Shown here: piece by piece, positions 8,775-17,095 of the stretch
Layout: every line of letters begins with the position of its first letter
How positions within the stretch are numbered: the first letter of the stretch is position 1
Source of the DNA: JABMQB01 sp963677475
GTDB lineage: Bacteria; Bacteroidota; Bacteroidia; Bacteroidales; Prolixibacteraceae
DNA length: 64,000 bases
Assembly (NCBI GenBank): GCA_963677475.2
Contig: CAXXQD010000021.1
Location: 744,001 to 808,000 of the forward strand
Direction of reading: 5' to 3'
Translations under genes and position numbers: made by a program
Notes under the pieces: model-generated
What the model was told of the DNA's origin: nothing
Seen by the model: only the letters and a program-made list of their open reading frames with translations
Database searches by the model: none

Positions 8775-11700
8775 TTTGTTCTTGTAATAATTTTATTAGC
8801 AATGCAATATTGATTTGCCTGTTATCAGAGTTTAAAATGGATTTTATTTTTCCTTCTAAATTAGCAATTTCCTTTGACTTATTCTTGGGCAATCGAATAA
8901 GGTTTTTCTGAACACCTTTTACAAACGAGGTTATTTCCAATTTCAGTACTTCTTCCTTTTCAACATCAATATCCTTTTTGCTTATATCCGTCAGGTTATC
9001 TAATTCATGTATGAGTTGAACAAAGCGAATTTTAAATACCTTTTCTTCTTCATCGCTAAACTGATCCAGTGATTTATTTACAACCGCAATTGCAATAGAA
9101 TTAATCCATGATTTCCTGTCGTCTAAGGGAGTATTTATGCGCTGTAAGAGAACTTTTTGTTTGGGATTAAGAACGGCTTTCTGAATTTTTTTAAAGCGTT
9201 TCTGAAGAAGCGTTTTATTATTTGGGAAACTAAGTTTTTCATCTCTAAGTGTACTATTTAAAATATCCTCAATCCGATTTATTAAGCTTTCGTAAGCCCC
9301 ACTTAGTTCCTGAGTTACACCTAATAATGAAACTGTAAATTCACTCAATTTTTGATCGTTTGAAAGGTCGCTAACTTTATAGTTCAAAGCCCTTGGAATA
9401 TCTTCAAAAAACACTTTTTCTGGATTGGTCGCATTTGCGATGGCATCACGAAGCCTAATTGCTTCCTGGCTTAAATTCTTCGTATTCTTGGTATAAGGGA
9501 CTAACTGTTTAAAGAAAACTAAAAACGGCTTTACCGTTTCAATGAATGAATCACCAGTAGGTAGCTCTTCTTCCACTTGATTTAGAAATTGTCTATACCG
9601 ATTAAAAATATTTAAACGGGTTTCATCAAGCAAAAATGTGCTCACAAAATATTTTTGGGGCTGTTTCATTGCAACCTCCAATGTATCATCTGTTAAATGT
9701 GGGATAAAGACATCCTCTTCGTAAAGTGCAAAATGTTTTTGTTTTGTGAGTAAGAATATTGGAATCCAGAAGTCTATAAATCCTTGTTTTAATTTAAAGG
9801 GTTTCTGTTTTAATATTTCAATAAGGTCATTTAGTTTTCGTTGAGCAGTTGCACATCCATTAAGAAAGTCCTCACAAGCAATCCATAAAGGCTCGAAGGT
9901 TTTTTCGGATGGTTTATCCAAACGCCATTTCCCTTCATTTTCTTGGTGAATCCCTGTATCGTTTATAAGTGATAAGTAAATTGTACGCTCTGGAGGGAAT
10001 TTCCCATCTTCAAAACCGAGGTCTGGTTTCTCAACAGATTGAAGGATTTGCGTAATTAAACGTTTTTTCGCCGTAGAAATAGTGCCGCTTACTTTTTCGC
10101 GGTTCATCATTTCATTCCTGAACATAGGAGTTTTTGAATAGACTTCTTCACAAATTTCTGACAGTTTTTTATTTAAGGCTTTGGAATCTTTAAATTGAAT
10201 TTCCTCACCATTGTAGAACCATTTTATATTTGAATTTGTGCCATAAAGAGTATTTGAAAAAAGTTCTTTCAATTCATCCTGACAGTTTTTAAGGTATTGG
10301 TCTAATTCAGCAAGTGCAATAATATCATTTGGACATAGTGCTTTAACCAGATTGATTTTTTCAATCTCAATAAGTTTTTCCTTTAAATCAGTCGTATTTG
10401 TTACCCAACCAAATAGTATTGGATTTTCTGAATCTCTTGAAAAAGTCTTTAGCTTTTGTTCATCTAAAAGTTCATTGAAAATCAAATTAATAAAACCATC
10501 GTTTGCACCATCAGGTTCTTTGTCTATTGGTTTCTCTGTTAATTCAAAAGTAAAGTAACGAGGAGTTCCTATTTCATAAAAAACCTTCTTTGCCTGAATT
10601 ATTGGGAAAGAGAAGTAACGATATAGGTTTGGCACAATTGCAATATCTTTAGATACACGATTTTCCGCAAGGATTAATTCCTTGTTAATATCAAAATCTG
10701 TTCCCTTAAACAAAACATAACGCTGGTTAAAACTTTGATATCGGATTATTTGATCCTGTTCAAGTTTATCAATAATTTTTTCAGGCTCTTTGATTCCTAA
10801 AACAATTTGCCCATAATCATGTATAAACTGTGGTGTAATTTTTTGACCAGCTCTCCCAAAAATACTCAGCAATCCAATACTTTTTATCAGTTTGAGTGCA
10901 TCTTCAACATTTTCATCCAGACTACTACTTTCTGCCCTTTCGAGTGCTTCTTTTATAGAAGACCACTGACTGCCATGTGGGTTGAATTTTGAGTTTAGCA
11001 GGCTGTAAAAATTGTAAACCAGATAATCATAAATGTTAGCCAAGCCATAAAACTGATCTCCTTCTGAGAAATCATTTAATCCGAGATAATCATCTGAATC
11101 CAGAAATGTAAATAAAGATCTCTCATTTTGTCCGTATGATTGAAATGCCAGAGTAATAATGGATGCAGATAAAATATCAAAAGGGAAAAGCTTTTGAGCA
11201 AATTTATATGTAAAGTAATCCCGAAGGGGGAAAGTATCCGCTTCTGAAATTGCTTTATATAAACGTTGGCTTTGTTTTTCAGATATTTGATTAGTGATTT
11301 GCTTCTCTTGAAGCCTTTCACTTGCAAGCACTAATAATTGTTCGACCGGCTCATTAAACGAAACTTCAATTAAACGCCCTTTAACTTTGTCCCATTCATT
11401 TCTCTGGGCTTTAGGAAGGTTTAGAGCATAGTCCTCGAATGATTGATGAAGTGTAGTGATGAAAAAGATATTCTGTTCAAGGCTATTAACATGTTCTGCA
11501 AGTTGCTGAATGAAGTACATTTCTTCTTCAGGGCTTTCTTTCGCTGCAAATTCTAAAAATTTGCCAAACTCATCGACAACTATTAAAAGACCAGTACTAT
11601 TATTTTCTTTTAGTTGGCTGAAAATATCCTTTTTCTCATCAATGTTGAATTTCTGACAAAAAGATTGTTTAAAAGAACCATATTCGCCAACTATAAAATG

Positions 11701-11961
11701 AGATTCAAAACGAGTTCTATTGTTGCCAGATATATTTTCAAAGTATTGGGCTTTCTTGTTTAGCACCTTTTCAAAAGCCAAAATAAATGAGGATTTTCCA
11801 GAGCCGTAAGCTCCAACAATATTAAATGCCCGTGTTCCATGTTGGTAGGCATTTACAATCTTGTTAAAGGCATTTTCTCCGTTTCTTGTGGGAATATAAT
11901 TTAATGATTTTCCCTGATCACGAATAATATTGATAGATGGAGAAAAAAATTTAGTCTGCAT
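8761..11961 (-). CDS. sspC: Large P-loop ATPase (SspC-like)
   Basis: 1,066 residues. Walker A is GAYGSGKSSF near residues 48-57 and Walker B is LLIVVDEFG near 124-132. The remaining about 900 residues are helical with no recognised catalytic motif and include a C-terminal coiled-coil-like part. Position between a DUF4007 gene and a DndC-family gene matches sspB-sspC-sspD, where SspC is an ATPase needed for single-strand phosphorothioate modification. It overlaps its upstream neighbour by 11 bp and its downstream neighbour by 14 bp, so one transcript is very likely. The specific SspC name rests mainly on gene order and size. Confidence 0.78.
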   Translation of the reverse strand: MQTKFFSPSINIIRDQGKSLNYIPTRNGENAFNKIVNAYQHGTRAFNIVGAYGSGKSSFILAFEKVLNKKAQYFENISGNNRTRFESHFIVGEYGSFKQSFCQKFNIDEKKDIFSQLKENNSTGLLIVVDEFGKFLEFAAKESPEEEMYFIQQLAEHVNSLEQNIFFITTLHQSFEDYALNLPKAQRNEWDKVKGRLIEVSFNEPVEQLLVLASERLQEKQITNQISEKQSQRLYKAISEADTFPLRDYFTYKFAQKLFPFDILSASIITLAFQSYGQNERSLFTFLDSDDYLGLNDFSEGDQFYGLANIYDYLVYNFYSLLNSKFNPHGSQWSSIKEALERAESSSLDENVEDALKLIKSIGLLSIFGRAGQKITPQFIHDYGQIVLGIKEPEKIIDKLEQDQIIRYQSFNQRYVLFKGTDFDINKELILAENRVSKDIAIVPNLYRYFSFPIIQAKKVFYEIGTPRYFTFELTEKPIDKEPDGANDGFINLIFNELLDEQKLKTFSRDSENPILFGWVTNTTDLKEKLIEIEKINLVKALCPNDIIALAELDQYLKNCQDELKELFSNTLYGTNSNIKWFYNGEEIQFKDSKALNKKLSEICEEVYSKTPMFRNEMMNREKVSGTISTAKKRLITQILQSVEKPDLGFEDGKFPPERTIYLSLINDTGIHQENEGKWRLDKPSEKTFEPLWIACEDFLNGCATAQRKLNDLIEILKQKPFKLKQGFIDFWIPIFLLTKQKHFALYEEDVFIPHLTDDTLEVAMKQPQKYFVSTFLLDETRLNIFNRYRQFLNQVEEELPTGDSFIETVKPFLVFFKQLVPYTKNTKNLSQEAIRLRDAIANATNPEKVFFEDIPRALNYKVSDLSNDQKLSEFTVSLLGVTQELSGAYESLINRIEDILNSTLRDEKLSFPNNKTLLQKRFKKIQKAVLNPKQKVLLQRINTPLDDRKSWINSIAIAVVNKSLDQFSDEEEKVFKIRFVQLIHELDNLTDISKKDIDVEKEEVLKLEITSFVKGVQKNLIRLPKNKSKEIANLEGKIKSILNSDNRQINIALLIKLLQEQIEDE

Positions 11962-12838
11962 AGTACGATTTTAAAATTTCCCATTTATCAAGATTCTCAG
12001 GTATAACCAAAACAATGTTGCCTGCAGATTGGGTCAGCACAACACCTTCTATATTTTTTTCAATTTCCTGAAGCTTCTTAATTAATCCTTCTTTATTCAG
12101 GGCAAAAATCATCCCTGGGCTATTTTCTTCGATCTCTAATCGACGAAATGCAATATTTTGAGCATCCTCAAAATTATCCATGATTGCATACAACAGAATA
12201 TGAGGAGGTAATGAATAACGTTCTTTTCCTTCTAATTCATACCAATCAACTTTCTTGCCTTCTAAATTCAGATCTCTTTTTGAGGTCATTAGCTCCAACT
12301 CAATGAACAAACCACTTACCTCATCCTCAAAGTTCTTCTTTATAGTTTTGTAATCTGGAGTATTGTATGTTCTAAGAAACATGGAAATATCCTTTTCAAT
12401 GGTGGATGGGTTGTACCCATTATTCCCAACCTCTTTAAATTGCCTTTTTATGAATGCCTGAAATTGATCTTTGGTAAAACTTGAACGCTCCTTACGAAGT
12501 TTGTTGAATGCAAGATTAAAAATAGAGGCATAATTATGCTTTACTAATAAATAATGCAGTAACCAGATTGAGCCGATATCTTCTAAAAAAGGATCGGCAC
12601 CTTTTGAATTAAAAATGAAATGAGCAACTTCAGTCAATTGTTTGTCATCTTCATTAAAAAGGTCAAGCGATTTCAACCAATAATATATTGAAGAAACCAT
12701 ATTCTTACCTACGCCTAATTCAACAACAGCACTTTCAGAAGTGAAGCTACCGCCATTATTAATAAATTCATATCCTTTTTTCGCCCAGAATGACCTTGCA
12801 ATAAAAGATTCGTGTCCGGAAAAGCGTAATCTATTCAT
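11951..12838 (-). CDS. sspB: DUF4007 protein (SspB-like DNA nickase)
   Basis: 295 residues from the chosen start at 12838. The LRFSGHESF opening and the following winged-helix-like region (VELGVGKNMVSSIYYWL) are typical of DUF4007 proteins. Family knowledge: SspB of phosphorothioate systems carries this domain and nicks DNA. An ATG eight codons upstream (12862) is also possible, but the conserved part begins at the inner one. It is the first gene of the five-gene leftward operon; the spacer to 13076 must hold the promoter. No nuclease motif could be assigned by eye. Confidence 0.8.
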   Translation of the reverse strand: MNRLRFSGHESFIARSFWAKKGYEFINNGGSFTSESAVVELGVGKNMVSSIYYWLKSLDLFNEDDKQLTEVAHFIFNSKGADPFLEDIGSIWLLHYLLVKHNYASIFNLAFNKLRKERSSFTKDQFQAFIKRQFKEVGNNGYNPSTIEKDISMFLRTYNTPDYKTIKKNFEDEVSGLFIELELMTSKRDLNLEGKKVDWYELEGKERYSLPPHILLYAIMDNFEDAQNIAFRRLEIEENSPGMIFALNKEGLIKKLQEIEKNIEGVVLTQSAGNIVLVIPENLDKWEILKSYYAD

Positions 12839-13075
12839 AAATTCAAAAATATAAAAAAGCATCGGCTTTTAACCAATTAGTTGCTTTGAATAAATCAGCA
12901 CGATAATTTATTTTCTGTTTGTCGCTTTGTTTTCATTCCAATTGCTCAAAATAAAAACCACAAAGATTGCCCTCATCGAGGAAAAATAAAGGAATGCTCC
13001 TGCGGATTCCTCCTTGATTTTTCTCTTGTAATTCGGTCATAGGGCAAGTGTTTTTATTTTCTAACCAATTTCAAA

Positions 13076-13630
13076 ATGATGAAAGCACAATCGGCAACAG
13101 AAGAAAAAAATGTTTTTTTAACTGATGATATTCAAAAAATAGATTGGAATATTGATGAATTTGACCGCTATGAATATCCAAAAGCAAAACTATCCAAGGA
13201 GGATTACGATAAAGAAGATATGACAGATGTTGAGTTTGATGACTGGTGCAAAAATAATCTTTCTTATGAAGAACTGTACATGGTTCCAATGATGAATTGC
13301 TTACGCTATTTTCCGAGTTTTTGTTCTTTCGATAAAGACGATCAAAAAAAGTGTAATAAAACAACTGTACTTCTATATGACACGTACCTTGACCAGTGGG
13401 CAGTAGGACTGACAGGAGGAGGAATGGACTTAGCTCCGCACTTGCTGGAGACGTTTATTAATCTTGGGAATGGTGTGCCAACAGAGCTTGCTGCAGCGAT
13501 TAGTAGAAACTACAACGCATATGTTGACAAAGAAACACACATTAATAATTGCGAACTTTTAGCGAATGCATTTAAAAGGGAGGCAAAACAAAACCTTCAT
13601 AAAGCCAAAGAACTTGGTTTGGATATTTAG
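13076..13630 (+). CDS. Hypothetical acidic protein
   Basis: 184 residues, not recognised. The first 75 residues are very acidic and lysine-rich. The C-terminal half has a run with several glycines (VGLTGGGMD) and helical segments ending in LHKAKELGLDI. Five cysteines are scattered without a clear metal motif. It is transcribed away from the ssp-like operon, with about 240 bp of shared upstream DNA, and is followed by a good terminator. No signal peptide or membrane helix. Acidic small proteins next to defence operons can be inhibitors or antitoxins, but nothing here proves that. Confidence 0.65.
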   Translation: MMKAQSATEEKNVFLTDDIQKIDWNIDEFDRYEYPKAKLSKEDYDKEDMTDVEFDDWCKNNLSYEELYMVPMMNCLRYFPSFCSFDKDDQKKCNKTTVLLYDTYLDQWAVGLTGGGMDLAPHLLETFINLGNGVPTELAAAISRNYNAYVDKETHINNCELLANAFKREAKQNLHKAKELGLDI

Positions 13631-13655
13631 CTTTTATCTTTGTATCATTCCTTTG

Positions 13656-13681
13656 AAATCCTATCAGAGATGGTAGGATTT
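13656..13681 (+). terminator. Intrinsic terminator after the acidic protein gene
   Basis: Eight-bp stem AAATCCTA / TAGGATTT with a 10-nt loop runs straight into TTTTG, 25 bp after the stop codon at 13630. Confidence 0.75.
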
Positions 13682-13745
13682 TTTGTGAAAGGAGAAGTAA
13701 AGAAAAACTGAGATATCCTAAATGCATTGAACATTTACAACGTAG

Positions 13746-13807
13746 TAACTCGTGAAAACTAGCACTATTTGTTACTTTGTTCACGAGTTATGTGCTTAAC
13801 TCGTGAA
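13746..13807. repeat. Three copies of TAACTCGTGAA in alternating orientation
   Basis: The 11-mer TAACTCGTGAA occurs at 13746-13756 and 13797-13807, and its reverse complement at 13780-13790. Perfect copies at this spacing, in a gap between a terminator and the SymE-like gene, suggest protein-binding sites or a small recombination or regulatory element. No function can be assigned. Confidence 0.55.
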
Positions 13808-13865
13808 TAGACTATTAAGTGCAATTCAAATTTTGGTGGCTTTCAACAAAAGATTTCCGTGAGCA

Positions 13866-13896
13866 AAATGGTCTGGAAGTTTAATCCAGACCATTT
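13866..13896 (-). terminator. Strong hairpin at the end of the SymE-like gene
   Basis: A 12-bp perfect stem (13866-13877 with 13885-13896) with a 7-nt loop includes the last codons and stop of the SymE-like gene, and is followed on the minus strand by TTTTGC. Probably the terminator; stem and coding end share bases. Confidence 0.65.
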
Positions 13897-14120
13897 GTTT
13901 TGTCAATAATTTTTGAAATACTGATTTGGTTCTCAGAAACCAGAACTTCAACCCTGTCTCCAGTATCAAAACCGTAAACCCTCAAATAATTTCCTTGTAT
14001 ATTAATCCCTGGAACATATTTGTCTTTATATGGTTTATTTACGACTTTTAAAGTTTTCTGAAGAACCTCATCTGCATTTTTTTCTCCATTGCGAATAGGC
14101 GTGCTTTTTTCAAGGCACAT
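13881..14120 (-). CDS. SymE-like (AbrB-fold) putative toxin
   Basis: 79 residues. The C-terminal half (about 40-75) reads PGINIQGNYLRVYGFDTGDRVEV, then SENQISISKI. This matches the SymE toxin pattern (IPxIRLxGxWLxxxGFxxGxxVxV) with a swapped-hairpin AbrB-like fold. Family knowledge: E. coli SymE is an SOS-induced toxin repressed by an antisense RNA. The leading 35 residues look like a linker. Whether an antisense RNA exists here cannot be seen directly. The stop codon lies inside a strong hairpin. The toxin role is by family resemblance only. Confidence 0.6.
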   Translation of the reverse strand: MCLEKSTPIRNGEKNADEVLQKTLKVVNKPYKDKYVPGINIQGNYLRVYGFDTGDRVEVLVSENQISISKIIDKTNGLD

Positions 14121-14180
14121 GTGAATTAAGTTAGAAAGTAGTGGGGTTATAACATAGGTTTGTTGGTGGGCGAAATTATT

Positions 14181-14669
14181 TCATTCAAATCCGTTTATAA
14201 TTGCCGACCACATATGGATTACATCTTTTAGTGCTTCTACTAATTTTATTTTTTTAGAATTTTTTGTTGTATAGATAACTACTAAATTACCTTCATCGTC
14301 TTGTCCGCAACCATCAACAATAATATTATCCTGTTTAAATATTATAGTTTCTATACAACCTGTTGATGCAATGGTTACATGAGATGAGCTGCTTTTTAAA
14401 TAAAGATGTTTATATGCATTTGCAATGCTCTGTATATCAATAGAATATTTTGATTGATGTTCTAGATACTTTAAGTAATCAGGTCTTTTGTTAAACAAAG
14501 CAATCTTGCTTGGATCATTTTTTTTGTAATAATAGTAATATTGATCTGCCATGTGATAAGCACTAACAGCAGCATTTATGCCTTTTCTTACATTGTCAGG
14601 TTCAGCTAAAAAATCATTATAATTTTCTTCGACAAACGCTTGATAAAAATCAAATGGATTCATTCCCAT
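14181..14669 (-). CDS. Hypothetical helical protein
   Basis: 162 residues, not recognised. The first 110 residues are helical with a tyrosine-rich stretch (QYYYYYKK, about 43-50); the last 50 residues look like short beta strands. No signal peptide, membrane helix or catalytic motif. Starts at residues 1 and 3 (both ATG) are equally plausible. It lies 60 bp upstream of the SymE-like gene on the same strand. The bases covering its last codons (14173-14196) recur nearly unchanged at 14748-14771, so the 3' end of this gene has a partial duplicate upstream. Confidence 0.6.
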   Translation of the reverse strand: MGMNPFDFYQAFVEENYNDFLAEPDNVRKGINAAVSAYHMADQYYYYYKKNDPSKIALFNKRPDYLKYLEHQSKYSIDIQSIANAYKHLYLKSSSSHVTIASTGCIETIIFKQDNIIVDGCGQDDEGNLVVIYTTKNSKKIKLVEALKDVIHMWSAIINGFE

Positions 14670-15238
14670 AGTAGTTTCCTTAAAATTAATTTTCTAGAAT
14701 ACTATTTCCCAACATTTAGAAACTAAAGTTACATAATAATGCTAAGTCAAAATTATCTCATTCAAATCCGTTCGAAAGATACTTCCATTTTCAGAAGATT
14801 TTCAAACGTGTTCGACATAAAACCCACCCAAAAAAGCTAACCCACATTTATTTCACTTCCTTTTGAAGAATCTTCCGAAAATAACGTAAGGTGTGCTTAC
14901 AGATTTGAATTAAGACCAGTGCCATTGATAAATTTAAAAAAATCCATTCGGCTAAGTATTTAATACAAAGGTAGAAGTGTTTTGTATTATTTTTATTGAT
15001 AACTTAGTGATGTTTTAATCCTTGTGGCTTAATTGAAGGAAATTGGAGATGGCTAACCCCTGGATTATTCCAAAATATCTTTTTGATAACTATTTGACAC
15101 TAAATGGTTAAAAGTGTTTGTAACACAAACATACGCTTACTTAGTAGTATTATAAGAAAATAACCATTTTAAAGTTAACTCAATTGCTTATCACATATGT
15201 TATAAGCATTATAGTATCTATTATAATAATTCGTCATT
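14670..15238. other. Gene-free stretch carrying the left cassette repeat
   Basis: No supported gene. It holds a 24-bp near-copy of the end of the preceding gene (14748-14771), the left 45-bp direct repeat (14838-14882), a small hairpin (TGTTTG/CAAACA, 15115-15131) and an AT-rich stretch that must contain the promoter of the rightward cassette starting at 15239. Confidence 0.6.
14838..14882 (+). repeat. Left copy of a 45-bp direct repeat
   Basis: The 45 bp match 19381-19425 with two mismatches; the first 35 are identical (starting TAACCCACATTTATTTCACT). It contains a small CTTC/GAAG hairpin. The two copies are 4.5 kb apart, in the same orientation, and exactly enclose the four-gene cassette 15239-19222. 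Confidence 0.85.
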
Positions 15239-16042
15239 ATGGAAAAATTTGGGAAACTATTATTATTTTTTGGATTAATTCTTATTGTTTTTATTACAAT
15301 TGTCTTCTTATGGAAGGAATCAATTTTAGACTTCTCTGAACAATTAAATTTTAATAAGTTCAGTCAATATGGTACAGTCTTGGGTGGAATACTAGGTTCA
15401 ATTTGGGCACTAGCAGGAATTTTATTGTATTACAGTGCATTGCTTAAACAACAAGATTTGTTAAATGAGCAGAAAAAACAAATAGAGGATAATAATAAAA
15501 CTCTTAAAAAGCAGACCTCGGTTCTGGAAGATCAAAATTTTGAAAACTCCTTGTTTAGTATTTCAGATCAATGGTTTAGAACAACTTCTATGTTGATTTA
15601 TAATTATAACAATAGGAATAATGGGAAATTAGTTGGAAAAATATGCTTTAGAAAATACTATGACGATTTTAGAAAGGAATATTCTAAACTAAATAATGAA
15701 AAAATCGAAGAAGATAAAATATCAAAAGCATACTGTGCTTTTTATAGCAAAACGAATGGGTGGTTAGACCACTACTTTCTTACCTTTTATGAATTACTTA
15801 AACTTATAAATTCAAAATGTAATGGTAGTGATGAAGACAAAATTAGCTACGCAGGAATTGTTAGATCTCAAATAACTAAAAATGAACTTTTGTTACTATT
15901 TTATAATTCATTGAGCAAAAAACATGGTAGAATTAAAACTCTTGACTTAATGAGAAAATACAATTTGATTAAACGACTAGATATCGAAAGCTTAATATCC
16001 CCAGATCATATTGAATTATTTAATACTGTCAAAGGTTCTTAA
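15239..16042 (+). CDS. Putative AbiC-like phage abortive infection membrane protein
   Basis: 267 residues. Two transmembrane helices (about 5-24 and 45-67) are followed by a coiled coil (about 70-98) and a soluble domain that begins FENSLFSISDQW and contains the segment ITKNELLLLFYNSLS near 213-227. This layout matches the putative abortive infection family (putAbiC), in which two helices, a coiled coil and an FxxxFFxLL-type start are usual. It is the first gene of the rightward cassette, 64 bp before the thymidylate-synthase-like gene. Family knowledge points to an anti-phage role at the membrane, mechanism unknown. Confidence 0.68.
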   Translation: MEKFGKLLLFFGLILIVFITIVFLWKESILDFSEQLNFNKFSQYGTVLGGILGSIWALAGILLYYSALLKQQDLLNEQKKQIEDNNKTLKKQTSVLEDQNFENSLFSISDQWFRTTSMLIYNYNNRNNGKLVGKICFRKYYDDFRKEYSKLNNEKIEEDKISKAYCAFYSKTNGWLDHYFLTFYELLKLINSKCNGSDEDKISYAGIVRSQITKNELLLLFYNSLSKKHGRIKTLDLMRKYNLIKRLDIESLISPDHIELFNTVKGS

Positions 16043-16106
16043 AATAGTTTGAATATGCATCTGTACTTATAAAACAAATTTAACTTATTTTTAAATTGAC
16101 ATCCAA

Positions 16107-17084
16107 ATGATGAATTTTCTTGTAAGAGATAATTTTCATGACATATACTTACAGAACATACTCAGGCACAATAATACTCCAGAGTATATTAATAGTCCAC
16201 GATCATTTAAACAAAGAGAAATATTAGGTACAATATTTAGGTTGACAAATCCATTAGAAAGAGTTTGTTACTCAGCCCAACGGAAAGTGAATATTATTTT
16301 CATGTTCGCTGAAGTTTTATGGTATTTAAGAGGAAGTAATTCGCTGGAAGAAATTGCTTATTACTCAAATTACATGAGGAGATGTTCATCAGATGGGAAA
16401 ACCCTAAATGGGACGGCATATGGCACAAAAATATTCAATTGGGATGGTCACATCAACCAGTGGGATGCAGTAATATCTGAGCTAACAAATGATCCTGATT
16501 CAAAGCGTGCAGTAATTCAATTAAGAAACCCAAATGAATATAAAATTAAAAACAATATTGATGCCACATGTACTATCTCATTGCAGTTTTTTAATCGTAA
16601 TAATGCTTTGTTCATGTTTACTAATATGAGAGCAAATGATATGTATAGAGGCGTATTAAGTGATGTTTTTAGTTTTACATTTATGATGGAACTGATGGCA
16701 ACAGAGCTTGGTTTAACTTTAGGAGAATACACACATATTGTTGCATCAAGCCACCTATATGATTCTGATTCGGAATACATTAAAAGAGTTATTTTGGATT
16801 ATAACAAAAGAGAACAATATCAATATTCTTTTCCTTCAATGCCTATTGAAAAAAATATGCCTTATATAAATATTGTCCAGAAATATGAAAAACTTCTGAG
16901 GACTAATAAATTAAATTATACGCCAATCAATGGGGAATTACCCGAATATTGGGAACAGGTTGTAAAACTATTTGAAATTAAAAGACAGATAAGTTACACA
17001 AACAAAATTATCTCTAAAACGGTAAATTCTTTAAATCCCCTATATAGATATTACATTGATACAACTTTTTCAAATTATTATTAA
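16107..17084 (+). CDS. Thymidylate-synthase-fold pyrimidine (hydroxy)methylase, probably cytosine-specific
   Basis: 325 residues. Aligning by motif with E. coli ThyA: E69 (EVLWYLRG) matches E58, C155 (ATCTISLQF) matches nucleophile C146, Q160 matches Q151, R175-A-N-D178 matches R166-S-C-D169, G182 matches G173, and H216/Y218 (SHLY) match H207/Y209. The position of N177, which selects uracil, is D186 (GVLSD). Family knowledge: an Asp here is the hallmark of dCMP/CMP hydroxymethylases such as T4 gp42. The His after the nucleophile is Thr. So this is unlikely to be housekeeping ThyA and probably acts on a cytosine nucleotide. It ends 11 bp before the ThiC-like gene. Confidence 0.85.
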   Translation: MMNFLVRDNFHDIYLQNILRHNNTPEYINSPRSFKQREILGTIFRLTNPLERVCYSAQRKVNIIFMFAEVLWYLRGSNSLEEIAYYSNYMRRCSSDGKTLNGTAYGTKIFNWDGHINQWDAVISELTNDPDSKRAVIQLRNPNEYKIKNNIDATCTISLQFFNRNNALFMFTNMRANDMYRGVLSDVFSFTFMMELMATELGLTLGEYTHIVASSHLYDSDSEYIKRVILDYNKREQYQYSFPSMPIEKNMPYINIVQKYEKLLRTNKLNYTPINGELPEYWEQVVKLFEIKRQISYTNKIISKTVNSLNPLYRYYIDTTFSNYY

Positions 17085-17095
17085 AGAAGGTACAC

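Noticed and set aside
13746..13807. CRISPR array
   Set aside because: Only three 11-bp motifs in alternating orientation, no regular spacers and no cas genes in the window.
16107..17084. Housekeeping thymidylate synthase (thyA)
   Set aside because: D186 replaces the uracil-selecting Asn, the nucleophile context is changed, and the gene is in an accessory cassette.
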